64,000 nt of DNA from Polyangiaceae bacterium (GTDB taxonomy: Bacteria > Myxococcota_A > Polyangia > Polyangiales > Polyangiaceae), in the NCBI GenBank assembly GCA_019637295.1, contig JAHBVX010000004.1, positions 248,001 to 312,000 on the forward strand, read 5' to 3'. This document shows positions 54,735 through 63,452 of the stretch, piece by piece. The notes below the pieces were generated by a model. That model did not search any database and was not told the origin of the DNA. It worked only from the letters and a program-made list of their open reading frames with translations. A program made the position numbers and the translations under genes. Each line of letters begins with the position of its first letter. The first letter of the stretch is position 1.

Positions 54735-54780
54735 CCCCGTCCTGTGGGAGCCGGGACCGCGAGGTCCCCGGAGGACGGGG
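54735..54780. repeat. Long two-part hairpin element
   Basis: Outer arms CCCCGTCCT (54735-54743) and AGGACGGGG (54772-54780) pair perfectly. Inside is GGGACC-GCGA-GGTCCC (54753-54768). The whole 46-base element would form a very stable stem with one asymmetric internal loop. It lies between divergent genes and looks like a REP-type or RNA-level structure rather than a terminator, since no U-run follows on either strand. Confidence 0.5.
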
Positions 54781-54905
54781 AAGGATGCTCGGAGCCGCCC
54801 GGGCCAAGTCCATGAGCTTTTGTTGGCGGTCCGGCGTGACCACGGCCCGAAGCGTACTAGAGAGTCCACCCACGCTGAACGTCGGCGAATGAGGGAACAA
54901 GGGAG

Positions 54906-55823
54906 ATGGAAACGATGCTCGTCCAACCGGTCCTTGGCGCTTGCCGCATCGGAATCAACGCCTTCGTTTGGCTCGACGATGACACGGTCTGCGTGGCCCA
55001 TGGGTCTTTCATCTCTTGGTGCGATGCCGAGCTGAGAGAGCAGCCACGGCTGACGCTGCAAAGCCACGTCCAGGCCATCGCCCCGTACGCCGACGGCGGA
55101 GTGGCCGCGTCCCTCGAAGGGGCGGGTGTGCTCGTTGTCAGTCCCGAGGGTCAGGTCGCTCACGAGTATCCGATGGAGAGGGCACGCGGCGTCTTCACCA
55201 AGCCAGAGGCATGCTCCGCAGACGGAGAGGTGGCGGTGCTGCGAAGCGTCCAAGACGAGGGCAAGGACTACCACTACACCGTTGCCGAGCTGTACTCGAG
55301 GACCTGCGCTGCGGGTCAGCGCTACGGTTCCCCAGACTCTTTCGGGTCCGACATCTCCTCGCTGCCGGATGTCTCTCCTTGCCTGGGTGTCGCGATCGGC
55401 GCCGGGATGTGGGGCATCGCGATGCGGCCCCTGGTTGGCTCGGCGAGAGAGCTGAAGTGCGCCCCCTTCGAGTGGCCGTGTTTGCTGGAGGCACCGTGGG
55501 TGCTGCTCAGCCGAGGGATGCACATCGAGAAGGTCAACCTCGAGACTGGCGAGGTCCCGCGATCCGCGGCGAGTCCTGGCCCGTGGCCTCGAGCAGCACG
55601 CGGCCGCCTCGGCGACCTCGCGCAAGCTTCACCATCGGGCACTTCCCGTCGAGTATCTTGTGTTCCACGGTGGGAGGCTGGATCGCGGCGCGCGGAGCGG
55701 GGCAATGCTCTGGGCTGTACGGCAAGATCGAGGACATGGTCGTCTCGGCGGACTGCGTGCTCGGTACGGGGGAGAGCGTCACGCTGCAGCGCCGGTTCGG
55801 TGGGCCGACCGGGCTGCCGCTGA
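54906..55823 (+). CDS. Hypothetical propeller-like protein, C-terminus replaced
   Basis: The first ~220 residues look genuine: IGINAFVWLDDDTVCVAHGS, then two or three repeats of about 40 residues (for example GGVAASLEGAGVLVVSPEG) like WD40/propeller blades with several Cys, and no signal peptide. After residue ~220 (near base 55560) the sequence becomes Arg/Ser-rich noise that overlaps, in another frame, a piece of FAD-linked oxidase. So the original 3' end has been lost in a rearrangement. Function unknown; in-frame stop at 55823 is accidental. Confidence 0.55.
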   Translation: METMLVQPVLGACRIGINAFVWLDDDTVCVAHGSFISWCDAELREQPRLTLQSHVQAIAPYADGGVAASLEGAGVLVVSPEGQVAHEYPMERARGVFTKPEACSADGEVAVLRSVQDEGKDYHYTVAELYSRTCAAGQRYGSPDSFGSDISSLPDVSPCLGVAIGAGMWGIAMRPLVGSARELKCAPFEWPCLLEAPWVLLSRGMHIEKVNLETGEVPRSAASPGPWPRAARGRLGDLAQASPSGTSRRVSCVPRWEAGSRRAERGNALGCTARSRTWSSRRTACSVRGRASRCSAGSVGRPGCR

Positions 55824-55935
55824 TGATCGGCAGCGAGGGAACGCTCGGGATCATCACTCGGGCGCGGCTGCGGCTGCCGGCGCAGCGCGCGTTCGTGGCC
55901 TACTCCTACGCGGACATCGTGCAAGGCTGGGGCGC
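55622..55935 (+). pseudogene. Fragment of an FAD-linked oxidase (FAD_binding_4)
   Basis: The frame contains GHFPSSILCSTVGGWIAARG, then GAGQCSGLYGKIEDMVVS, LGTGESVTL and PLMIGSEGTLGIITRARLRL, which are the FAD-binding blocks of alkyldihydroxyacetonephosphate-synthase/glycolate-oxidase-type proteins (PCMH fold). Only about 105 residues remain of an approximately 500-residue protein. It is fused on the 5' side to the truncated hypothetical gene and cut on the 3' side by the gene at 55958. Confidence 0.75.
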
Positions 55936-55957
55936 GAAGCCGCCGGCGGCTTCGACG

Positions 55958-56410
55958 TCAGGGCTTCGCCTTCTTCGCGCGCGGCTTGGGCTTCAGCGCC
56001 TCCAGCATCGGCCCCGGATCCTCGACGAGGAGGTAGGTCGCGGCTAGGTCCACACCCGTCGGCGTGCTCACGAAGGGTGCGTGCTTGCCGAGGCGCAATA
56101 CCAAACCTTCGTCGACCTCTCCGTGCACGTGCAACGAGTCGTGCATGTAGATGGCCAGCGGCTTGAGCTTTCTGCCGACCCAGCAAAGCAGGCGCACAAA
56201 CCTGTGTGTCTCAGCCGCGATCAGTGCCCCTTCGCGGAAGACGAACAGCAATGGTTCGTAGGCGAACTGGGCCTCGGCCACCGGGGTACCCTCCCCGTCC
56301 TTACCGAGCTGCACGATCGTCAGCCGTCGGTCCTGGGGCACGGCGACGTACCCCTCGTCGAGGTAGACCGGGGTTCCGAGTCCGCCGTAGGCGTCGTTGC
56401 ACTGGAACAT
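55958..56410 (-). CDS. Hypothetical protein
   Basis: 150 aa, no signal. It is beta-rich (PVYLDEGYVAVPQDRRLTIV, then AEAQFAYEPLLFVFREGAL) with a helical, Lys-rich C-terminus (KPKPRAKKAKP). Family unknown. Its ATG and that of the divergent DUF559 gene share the same four bases (CATG, 56408-56411), which is improbable for two real genes, so at least one start is misplaced. Confidence 0.55.
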   Translation of the reverse strand: MFQCNDAYGGLGTPVYLDEGYVAVPQDRRLTIVQLGKDGEGTPVAEAQFAYEPLLFVFREGALIAAETHRFVRLLCWVGRKLKPLAIYMHDSLHVHGEVDEGLVLRLGKHAPFVSTPTGVDLAATYLLVEDPGPMLEALKPKPRAKKAKP

Positions 56411-56840
56411 GCGTCACTCGCTCACTCGGTCCACGTCATCCTCGCTCCTTCAGCTTCGCGCGGCGCAGCATCGTAGCTCGTTGACGCCGAGCGAAGCTCG
56501 CCTCTGGTCGCGCCTCAACGCGCGCCAGCTTGGGGTCACCTTTCGTCGTCAGGTGCCCCTCGGCCGGTACATCGCGGACTTCTTGGCTCCCGTGCCGCGC
56601 GTCGTGGTCGAACTCGATGGCGCCTCGCATCGGGGTCGGGCTTCGTCAGACGCGAGCCGGGACCGGAAGCTCGCGCGCCTGGGGTATCGCGTCCTTCGCA
56701 TCCAAGCCACGCTCGTGATGGAAGACCTCGATGCGGCCGTGGCGCTCGTGCGGGCCGCGCCCGACGCGAGCGCCGTAGCCGCGCGCCCGACGCGAGCGCC
56801 GCCCGTGGTCGTGGACGCTGCCGCGCTGCGAGCTCGGTGA
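56409..56840 (+). CDS. DUF559 endonuclease-like protein
   Basis: 143 aa. It has the DUF559/Vsr-like PD-(D/E)XK core: LTPSEARLWSRLNARQLG, FRRQVPLGRYIADF (catalytic Asp), VVVELDGASH (Glu/Asp) and RDRKLARLGYRVLRI. DUF559 proteins are related to very-short-patch repair nucleases. The C-terminus past residue 115 is Ala/Arg/Pro-rich and unmatched, perhaps frame extension. The start is uncertain, as ATG 56409 overlaps the opposite gene's start codon; a start about 10 codons later would remove the clash. Confidence 0.75.
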   Translation: MRHSLTRSTSSSLLQLRAAQHRSSLTPSEARLWSRLNARQLGVTFRRQVPLGRYIADFLAPVPRVVVELDGASHRGRASSDASRDRKLARLGYRVLRIQATLVMEDLDAAVALVRAAPDASAVAARPTRAPPVVVDAAALRAR

Positions 56841-56917
56841 CCCGCCGACCCCCCGCGTGACGCCGCACCCCTTGACGCAACGGTGCGCGGTGGCACCGCG
56901 GCGGCTTCAGCCGCGCA

Positions 56918-57085
56918 CTACTTGCTGTGAGGAGGCATCTTCGCCTCCTTGAACACCACGTGCTGGCGCACGACCGGATCGTACTTCTTCAACTCCAATT
57001 TCGCGGTCTGCGTCCGCTTGTTCTTGGTCGTGTAGTAGATGAAGCCGGTGCCGGCGCTGGACACGAGTCGGATGTTGTCGCGCAT
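56918..57085 (-). CDS. rpmG: 50S ribosomal protein L33
   Basis: 55 aa, [20 protein letters not shown] and then [17 protein letters not shown], the L33 consensus; the Cys zinc pairs of some L33 forms are absent, so this is the zinc-free type. It binds the 50S E-site region. In many bacteria rpmG lies with rpmB or secE; here it stands alone, 60 bases from DUF1499 and about 0.8 kb from rpmH. The ATG at 57085 is preferred; the frame upstream is unrelated. Confidence 0.95.
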   Translation of the reverse strand: MRDNIRLVSSAGTGFIYYTTKNKRTQTAKLELKKYDPVVRQHVVFKEAKMPPHSK

Positions 57086-57144
57086 GGGACGGCGGCAATT
57101 AGCATCGTGCTCCCGATCGGGCAAGCCTGTCGTCAGGGAGGGGG

Positions 57145-57804
57145 TCAAGGCGCCAGGGCAGCCGCCAGGGCCCGGATCCGGGCGGCGTTCTTGCCGAGGT
57201 CGCCCTTGCCATCCCGGGACTTCGAGCGGATGTCCACCCGGCTGCCGGAGCCTTGGGGGCGGATCCGAACCACGACGTCGTCCACGAAGCGGAAGACGCG
57301 CGACTCGGCGGTGGCCTCGAGCCGACCCGTAGCGGGATCCGCGTCCTCCACACCCAGGCCCAGACTCTCAACGGCCCGCCGCACCGCGGCGAGGGCCTCG
57401 TCCGGGGCCTGGGGCAGGTCGACGGGGGCCAAGTCCGGGTAAGCCGCCCGCTGGATGCTCGCGTTCTGTGCAGGGTAGTCGGGATTTCCACCAGGCCGCC
57501 GGACGAAGCTGGGCGGATCCTCGGGCGACGTGGTCACGTCATTGATGCGGGGATGTCGGGGCATCGCGGTCACGAAGACCGCCGCGCCGAGCCCGACGCC
57601 GGAGGCCACCAGCACCCAGCCCACCGGGCCTCGCCGCCGCCTCCACTCCCAGACGCTGACCGGCAAGGCCGACAGGGAGGCGAGCCCACCGGCACCGACG
57701 GCCACCAGGAATCCCACCAGCGGCGGGACGAGGCGCAGGTGCGCCGTGACCGCGCCGAGCACGACCAGGGCGGCCGAAATCGAGAGCAGACGGGGGGTTA
57801 GCAT
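57145..57804 (-). CDS. DUF1499 membrane protein
   Basis: 219 aa. Three membrane helices fill the first ~90 residues ([54 protein letters not shown]). The rest is a DUF1499 domain, with [10 protein letters not shown] near its start and [20 protein letters not shown] as the conserved centre. Function unknown. The start ATG at 57804 is just 99 bases from rpmH in the other direction, so both may share this gap for promoters. Confidence 0.8.
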   Translation of the reverse strand: MLTPRLLSISAALVVLGAVTAHLRLVPPLVGFLVAVGAGGLASLSALPVSVWEWRRRRGPVGWVLVASGVGLGAAVFVTAMPRHPRINDVTTSPEDPPSFVRRPGGNPDYPAQNASIQRAAYPDLAPVDLPQAPDEALAAVRRAVESLGLGVEDADPATGRLEATAESRVFRFVDDVVVRIRPQGSGSRVDIRSKSRDGKGDLGKNAARIRALAAALAP

Positions 57805-57902
57805 CGAGCGTGGTTTTCCTTGACTGGGCGCCGGGCGCGTGGCTGACTCCCGGCCCCTTCGGTGGCCCGAGCTGGCCACCCCTCCTGCCAGGCGCGAGAA
57901 TC

Positions 57903-58052
57903 ATGAAGCGTACCTACCAGCCGCACAACACCAGCCGGCTTCGGACCCACGGCTATCGCCAGCGCATGTCCACGCGCGGCGGGCAGAACGTGCTCAAGAA
58001 CCGTCGGCGCAAGGGCCGCTGGCGCCTGACCGTGTCCACTTACAAGAAGTGA
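57903..58052 (+). CDS. rpmH: 50S ribosomal protein L34
   Basis: 49 aa: [20 protein letters not shown], then [20 protein letters not shown], the universal L34 sequence with a C-terminal Lys pair. It begins the conserved rpmH-rnpA-yidD-yidC-khpB cluster, and overlaps rnpA by four bases (GTGA). In many bacteria dnaA lies on the other side of rpmH; here that position holds DUF1499 and rpmG. Confidence 0.97.
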   Translation: MKRTYQPHNTSRLRTHGYRQRMSTRGGQNVLKNRRRKGRWRLTVSTYKK

Positions 58053-58507
58053 ACCGCGCGCCGTCGCGGCCCGCCGTCACTCCGAGTACAGGCTCCTTTC
58101 CGCGGGCGGCGCGCGTCCGAAAGCGCCCGGAGTTCTTGCGGATCCAGGCGCTGGGGCGGCGCGTGCCCACTCGCTCGTTCGTGCTCCTGCTGTATGCGCG
58201 CGAGCCGCACGGCGCCCGTCTCGGTGTGACCGTCTCGCGCCGCGTGGGCAACGCGGTCGTACGAAACCGCATGAAGCGCCTCGTTCGCGAGGCCTTTCGA
58301 GCCACGCGACGCCTGTTCGCGGACGACCTCGACCTGGTGGTCATCGTCCGGCGAGCCGGGCCTGAAGCGTCGCTGTGGAGCGTCCTGGACGAGTGGGAGG
58401 GGGTAGAGGCAGAGATCGCTCGCCAGTCCGAGCGTGCCCGCCGCGACCGGGAAGACCGCGCGCGACTGGCGCAGGCCGGGAAAACCGGGGACAGTTCGGT
58501 CCGCTGA
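58049..58507 (+). CDS. rnpA: Ribonuclease P protein component
   Basis: 152 aa. The protein part of RNase P, which matures the 5' end of tRNAs. [18 protein letters not shown] gives the substrate-leader face and [19 protein letters not shown] the RNR catalytic-RNA-binding motif. The start GTG overlaps the rpmH stop. The C-terminus is extended by about 35 charged residues. It overlaps yidD by one base. Confidence 0.93.
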   Translation: MNRAPSRPAVTPSTGSFPRAARVRKRPEFLRIQALGRRVPTRSFVLLLYAREPHGARLGVTVSRRVGNAVVRNRMKRLVREAFRATRRLFADDLDLVVIVRRAGPEASLWSVLDEWEGVEAEIARQSERARRDREDRARLAQAGKTGDSSVR

Positions 58508-58812
58508 TGCTCGCGAAGCTCCTGATCGCCTTGATCCGAGTGTATCAGGTCACCCTGTCGCCGCTGCTCGGGCCCGTCTGCCGCTTCGAGCCGTCATGCT
58601 CGCGTTATGCGGTGGCCTGCCTGGAGCTTCACGGCGCCCTGCGCGGGAGCTGGCTGACTTTCCGGCGTCTATCGCGTTGCCATCCGTTTCATCCTGGTGG
58701 ATACGATCCGCCTCCCTTGCCGCCGGCGCTCGAGTCGGCGGGGACCTTGGCCACGGCGGCGCCGTCGCCCGGTGAGTCCGAACCGGACGAAGCCGACCGA
58801 CCGGTCCCCTGA
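58507..58812 (+). CDS. yidD: Membrane protein insertion efficiency factor YidD
   Basis: 101 aa. Residues 1-75 are the YidD family: [18 protein letters not shown], then [16 protein letters not shown], and [13 protein letters not shown] as the conserved end. It assists YidC-mediated insertion at the membrane. The last 25 residues form a Pro/Glu/Ser-rich tail. Start ATG shares its A with the rnpA stop. Confidence 0.93.
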   Translation: MLAKLLIALIRVYQVTLSPLLGPVCRFEPSCSRYAVACLELHGALRGSWLTFRRLSRCHPFHPGGYDPPPLPPALESAGTLATAAPSPGESEPDEADRPVP

Positions 58813-58832
58813 CGGCCCCCAAGAACAACGAA

Positions 58833-60653
58833 ATGGAACGCAGCGGTCTCTCTCGATGGCTCCTCTTGGGGCTCGTCGTCTTCCTCGGCTTCACCTTCCT
58901 GCCGAAGCTCTTCGGCGAGGGCGAGGCCTCGCATCAGCCGCTGAAGGAGGAAGGCAGCGCGCTACCCGCCAACCGGGCGGAGCCGAGGCTGTGCGACATT
59001 TGGGGCCCGCGCTTCCGCGCACAGATCTCCACGCGCGGCGGCTCGCTCAAGCACTTCGAGCTGTTGACCGCGAAGTATCGCCGTGACGACGCGCCCATCG
59101 ATTTGTCCACCACACCGGACGTCGAGCAGCGTCGGCAGCTGCGCTTTCACTGGCGCAACGAGGCCGTCAAGCCCTCGTCGAGCTGGCAGGTGGACTACGA
59201 CGCGGTGGACTACCGACTGACCGAGGCGACGGGCACGTCCTGCACCCTGGTCCACGAAGCGGACAAGGTCCGCCTGACGCGCGTGATTCGCGCGACCGAG
59301 CGCCCCTACGAGCTCGAGCTCGAAGAGACGATCGAGAACCTGTCGCGGGAGAAGCGCGACCACGCGCTGACCGTGGAGACGACGGCCTGGCGTAGCAACA
59401 AGGAGGTCTCGGGGCACATGTTCCGCGTGAGCCCCTACATCACGCACGTGGAGTGCGTGCTCGAGGGGGGCAGCGCGACGCGCATGCGGCCGGACGACTT
59501 CGAGCCCAAGGATTTCGCCGAGGAAGGCTTCGCCGTCGGTCCACTGAACCCAGGGGACTGGTACCAGGAGCCCAAGAGCTCCGCGTACGCCGCGGTGTCC
59601 AATGCCTACTTCTCGCACGCCATCGTGCCCCTCGACTTCGCCGCGGGCGCGCCAGCGTGCCAGCTGCAGATCGAGGAGCGCTGGGACGCGGCTCGGTTCA
59701 AGTCGAAGGGCGACGACCCGAACGCCGGCGCGATGTATCGCGCTCGTCTCGCCTACCCGGTCAAGACGCTCGAGCCCGGCGCGAGCGCCCGCTACTCCAT
59801 CCTGGCCTATGCCGGCCCCAAGGAGCGGGACCTGCTCGCCGCGGCGGGCGGCGGGAAGCACGACCTCTCCGAGCTGATCGATCTCGGCTTCTTCTCGGTG
59901 ATCGCCAAGGTGCTCGTGGCCTTCCTGCTGAAGGTCTACAGCGTCATCCCCAACTGGGGCATCGCCATCATCCTGCTCACCATCACGGCGCGCACGCTGC
60001 TCTTCCCGCTCAGCGTCCCGAGCATCAAGAGCATGATCAAGATGCGGGAGCTCAAGCCCGAGCTCGACGCGCTCACGGCGAAGTTCAAGGACGACGCCCA
60101 GGCGCGGGGCCTCGCGCAGATGGAGCTGTGGCGCAAACACAACGTCAACCCCCTGAAGGGTTGCTTGCCGCAGATGGCGAGCATGCCCGTGTGGTTCGCG
60201 CTGTACACCACGCTGCAGACGGCGGTGGAGCTGTACAACATCCCGTTCCTCTGGTTCCCGGACCTGTCCGAACCGGATCCGCTCTACTTGCTGCCGTTCG
60301 TGATCGGCGGCACGGCGTTCGTCCAGCAGAAGATCATTCCAATGCAGGGGGATCCGACCCAGCAGAAGATGATGCTGTACTTCATGCCGGCCATGTTCAC
60401 CGTTTTCATGCTGTTTCTGCCGGCCGGCCTCGGGGTATACATGTTCACCAACTCGCTGCTGGGCATCGTGCAGCAGCTGAGCGTGGAGGCTTACGTCAAG
60501 CGCTCGAACGCCAAGAAGCAGTCCGCCGAGATCCAAGTCAAAATCTCTCCCGAGGAAGAGGCCTCCGTGCCGTCGAAGAAGGGCAAGAGGGCAAAGAAGG
60601 CCGGCGCCGCGGACGTCGCTGACCCTGCTCTCCTCGGTAAAGGAAAGGCATGA
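58833..60653 (+). CDS. yidC: Membrane protein insertase YidC/Oxa1
   Basis: 606 aa, a Gram-negative-type YidC with a large periplasmic domain. Helix 1 (LSRWLLLGLVVFLGFTFLP) is followed by the P1 domain (about 45-345), then the conserved insertase core of five helices: LLKVYSVIPNWGIAIILLTI with the substrate-contacting Arg in TARTLLFPLS, a coiled-coil hairpin (MIKMRELKPELDALTAKF), LPQMASMPVWFALYTTL, and a C-terminal LPAGLGVYMFTNSLLGI. A 70-residue Lys-rich tail may touch ribosomes. The stop overlaps khpB by 4 bases. Confidence 0.97.
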   Translation: MERSGLSRWLLLGLVVFLGFTFLPKLFGEGEASHQPLKEEGSALPANRAEPRLCDIWGPRFRAQISTRGGSLKHFELLTAKYRRDDAPIDLSTTPDVEQRRQLRFHWRNEAVKPSSSWQVDYDAVDYRLTEATGTSCTLVHEADKVRLTRVIRATERPYELELEETIENLSREKRDHALTVETTAWRSNKEVSGHMFRVSPYITHVECVLEGGSATRMRPDDFEPKDFAEEGFAVGPLNPGDWYQEPKSSAYAAVSNAYFSHAIVPLDFAAGAPACQLQIEERWDAARFKSKGDDPNAGAMYRARLAYPVKTLEPGASARYSILAYAGPKERDLLAAAGGGKHDLSELIDLGFFSVIAKVLVAFLLKVYSVIPNWGIAIILLTITARTLLFPLSVPSIKSMIKMRELKPELDALTAKFKDDAQARGLAQMELWRKHNVNPLKGCLPQMASMPVWFALYTTLQTAVELYNIPFLWFPDLSEPDPLYLLPFVIGGTAFVQQKIIPMQGDPTQQKMMLYFMPAMFTVFMLFLPAGLGVYMFTNSLLGIVQQLSVEAYVKRSNAKKQSAEIQVKISPEEEASVPSKKGKRAKKAGAADVADPALLGKGKA

Positions 60654-61291
60654 ACATGACCGACACCGGACAAGAGGTCGACGAGACCTGGGACAGTGAA
60701 GAGAACGAAGAGACCGCAGGCGGCGCAGAGGCTGAGGCTTCCCCCCGACCCGAGGGTGGTCGCGGTCGCAGCCGGCAGCGAGGACCTCGGACGGAGGACG
60801 ACTACGTCGGCGACGAGCGAGCGCAGCAGGCCCTCGGCTTCGTTCGGGATCTCGTGGCCAAGATGCAGATGGACTGCGAGGTGCACCTGAGGCGTCCGAA
60901 GGAGGGCGACGACGACCCGGAGATCTCGATTGAGATCGTCGGTCCCGATGCGGGTCGCATCATCGGCAAGAAGGGCCAAGTGCTCGGCGCTCTGCAGTTC
61001 CTGACTCACCGGGTGGTCAATCGCCCGGGGCAGGACCGCCGACACGTGTTGGTCGACGCCGAGGGCTATCGCAGCCGGCGGGACGACCAGCTCTCCACCA
61101 TGGCCAAGCGCTTGGGCAAGCAGGCGGTCGAGCAGGGCAAGATCATCACCTTCGAGCCGATGAACCCGCGGGACCGCCGCGTCGTGCACCTGGCGCTCGC
61201 CAAGTTCGAGGGCGTCGTCACCAAGAGCGACGGCGAGGGCGACGACCGCAGGGTGCAGATCATCCCGGTTCGCCGCGTCACCGCCAGCTGA
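60650..61291 (+). CDS. khpB: KhpB/Jag RNA-binding protein
   Basis: 213 aa. It has a KH domain with GRIIGKKGQVLGALQFL and an R3H domain with NPRDRRVVHLALAKFEG, preceded by a disordered acidic/Arg-rich arm (about 1-60). The Jag_N domain of firmicute forms is not seen. KhpB binds RNA and often pairs with KhpA in controlling cell length and division. Overlap with yidC by 4 bases. A second ATG at 60656 is nearly equal. It is followed by envelope lipoproteins instead of mnmE. Confidence 0.92.
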   Translation: MNMTDTGQEVDETWDSEENEETAGGAEAEASPRPEGGRGRSRQRGPRTEDDYVGDERAQQALGFVRDLVAKMQMDCEVHLRRPKEGDDDPEISIEIVGPDAGRIIGKKGQVLGALQFLTHRVVNRPGQDRRHVLVDAEGYRSRRDDQLSTMAKRLGKQAVEQGKIITFEPMNPRDRRVVHLALAKFEGVVTKSDGEGDDRRVQIIPVRRVTAS

Positions 61292-61376
61292 GTTCCCTGG
61301 CGCAGACTGGCGTCTCCGCGCCGAAGGGGGCATGAATATCCCACGGCTCGGCGCCGTCCCACCTCGAGGGTTCGTC

Positions 61377-61976
61377 ATGAAGCAACTCCGCTATCCACTG
61401 CTCATCCTGTTGGCGGCGGCCTGCACGGTGCCGGCCTGCGGTGGCGCGCGTCCCGTGCGCGGGGAAGACGTGGAGGGCTTCGACGACGAAGCCATGAGCA
61501 CCGGCCTCGACAAGCGAGACCTCGCGAAGCTCTTGCACGAGAACATGAAGACGCTGCAAGGCTCGGCGGCGCTCAAGCGCTGGGAGAAGGAAGAGCAGCC
61601 TCGAGTAGCGGTCATGCCGCTGCGCAACGAGACCTCGGAGCACGTCGACAGCGCCCTCGAGTCGCTCATCAGCGACATCGAGACCATCCTGGTCAACACC
61701 GGCCACGTGCGCGTCGTGAGCCTCGAGCGCCAGGGCCAGATGATCGAGGAGGTCCGCCGCCAGCACTCGGACGCCTTCGATCCGGCCACCGTGTCGCGCT
61801 GGGGCAAGCAGGCCGGCGTACGCTACTTCGTCACTGGCAAGGTGTTCTCTGCGGACGAGCGTCACAAGGACGAGCGTCGCGTGCAGTACTTCCTGTTCTT
61901 GCAGGTGCTCGACGCGGAGACGGGAGACATCCTGTTCCAGAACAAGACGAGCGTCACCAAGGGCCTGGCGCGCTGA
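61377..61976 (+). CDS. LpoB-like penicillin-binding-protein activator lipoprotein
   Basis: 199 aa. MKQLRYPLLILLAAAC and CTVPACGGA give a lipoprotein signal; the start has GAGGG 7 nt upstream. After a 60-residue linker the domain reads RVAVMPLRNETSEHVD and SLISDIETILVNTGHVRVV, with GVRYFVTGKVFS, the LpoB (COG3417) pattern. LpoB stimulates PBP1b in enterobacteria; here the partner is unknown. It stands just before the COG3014-like gene, a neighbourhood known from other Gram-negatives. Confidence 0.85.
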   Translation: MKQLRYPLLILLAAACTVPACGGARPVRGEDVEGFDDEAMSTGLDKRDLAKLLHENMKTLQGSAALKRWEKEEQPRVAVMPLRNETSEHVDSALESLISDIETILVNTGHVRVVSLERQGQMIEEVRRQHSDAFDPATVSRWGKQAGVRYFVTGKVFSADERHKDERRVQYFLFLQVLDAETGDILFQNKTSVTKGLAR

Positions 61977-61984
61977 GCTGACCG

Positions 61985-63415
61985 ATGCGCGCGTGGCTGC
62001 TGCTGTGGGCGTGCCTGCTGGTCGCCTGTGGCGGCCACCAAGCGCGCACTCGGGACATCCGCGGCGCCCTCGACGCGGCGGACCCCACGCGAGCCCTCGC
62101 GCTGCTGAACGAAGAACTAGGGGTCGACAAGGCCGAGGAGCTGCCGGCCAGCACCTCCGGCGACAACGCCATCTTGCTCCTCGACCGCGCCATGGTCCTG
62201 CAACAGCTCGACCGCTACGAGCTCTCGGCGCGGGATCTCCGCGTCGCCGACAAGCAGATCGACGTGCTCGATCTGTCCCGCGGCGCGGCCGACGAGCTGG
62301 GCAAGTACCTGTTCTCGGACGACACCGGCCCGTACAGGGCGCCGGCGTACGAGAAGCTCATGATCAACACCATGAACCTGGTCAACTACCTGGTCCGTGG
62401 CGATCTGAACGGCGCGCGCATCGAGGCGCGTCGGCTCGCGGTCATGCAGCGCTTCGTCCGCGAGCACGAGGATCCGGCCTTGGCGCTCAGCGCTCCGGGC
62501 AGCTACCTCGCGGGGTTCACGTTCGAGCAGAGCCGTCGTCCCCAAGAAGCGCTGCGCTACTACGACGAGGCGCTGGCCTTCTCCGAGTATCCGAGCCTCA
62601 TCGAGCCCGTGCTGCGCCTGAGCGGGCAGAGCAGCTACCGCAGCCCCCGCATCCGCAAGCTGCTGAAGCAGCACGCGCCAGCGCCCAGCGAGCCCGCGTC
62701 ACCGAGCAGCGAGCCCGCGGCGCCCACTGGCGAGACGGAGCCAGCCCCCAGCTCGCCGGAGCCGACCGAGCCAGAGACGACGACGAGCGAGGCCGAGCCA
62801 GTTCGCGACGAGCGCGGCGAGATCCTGGTCATCGTCAGCTTCGGACGGGTGCCGGCGAAGTACGCCAAGCGCGTCCCCATCGGCCTCGCGCTGACCTACG
62901 CGAGCGGCGCGATGAGCCCGCAGGATCGCCAGCGCGCCAGCTACCTCGCGGCGCAAGGGCTAGTGACCTGGGTGAACTATCCGGAGCTCGGTCAGCCGCG
63001 CGGTACCTACGGCGTCCCCTCCTTCACGCTCGGCGCGGAGCTGGACCGCCTCGACGGCATCTTGGCGGTGGATCGGGAGTCCATCGCCGCCTGGGAGAAG
63101 GCGCGGGGCGTGGTCGTCGCCTCCGCCATCACGCGCATGCTCACGCGCGTCGTCGCTGGCGAAGCCGTCCGGCGATCGACGGGAGGCACCCTCGGCGCGC
63201 TGCTCAGCCTGGGCGCGCAGGCGACCCTGACGGCAACCGACACCCCCGACACGCGCTGCTGGGCCACCTTGCCTGCGCGTATCGCGTTCGGTCGCGTCCG
63301 CGTCGCGCCTGGCGCGCACACCATCGAGCTCCAGGCCCGCGGCGTGACCAAGCGCCAGACCGTTCGCGTCACTCCGGGCGGCTTCGCGGTCGTGGCGTTG
63401 ACGGTGTTGCACTAG
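61985..63415 (+). CDS. COG3014-like lipoprotein
   Basis: 476 aa. MRAWLLLWACLLVAC is the lipoprotein signal. The TPR-like helical part has LLLDRAMVLQQLDRYELSA and NTMNLVNYLVRGDLNGARIE followed by ARRL, the conserved core of COG3014. A Pro/Ser/Glu linker (about 230-270) leads to a C-terminal beta domain (GRVRVAPGAHTIELQA). It is 8 bases after the LpoB-like gene, so both are one operon. COG3014 and LpoB homologues often travel together, hinting at cell-wall synthesis; the molecular role is unproven. Confidence 0.85.
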   Translation: MRAWLLLWACLLVACGGHQARTRDIRGALDAADPTRALALLNEELGVDKAEELPASTSGDNAILLLDRAMVLQQLDRYELSARDLRVADKQIDVLDLSRGAADELGKYLFSDDTGPYRAPAYEKLMINTMNLVNYLVRGDLNGARIEARRLAVMQRFVREHEDPALALSAPGSYLAGFTFEQSRRPQEALRYYDEALAFSEYPSLIEPVLRLSGQSSYRSPRIRKLLKQHAPAPSEPASPSSEPAAPTGETEPAPSSPEPTEPETTTSEAEPVRDERGEILVIVSFGRVPAKYAKRVPIGLALTYASGAMSPQDRQRASYLAAQGLVTWVNYPELGQPRGTYGVPSFTLGAELDRLDGILAVDRESIAAWEKARGVVVASAITRMLTRVVAGEAVRRSTGGTLGALLSLGAQATLTATDTPDTRCWATLPARIAFGRVRVAPGAHTIELQARGVTKRQTVRVTPGGFAVVALTVLH

Positions 63416-63452
63416 CTGTCGAGAGGCCAACCAGGCGCGCATCGTCGAGCCG

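Noticed and set aside
56841-57903. Replication origin with DnaA boxes near rpmH
   Set aside because: I looked for TTATCCACA-like boxes and an AT-rich unwinding stretch and saw none; dnaA and dnaN are absent.
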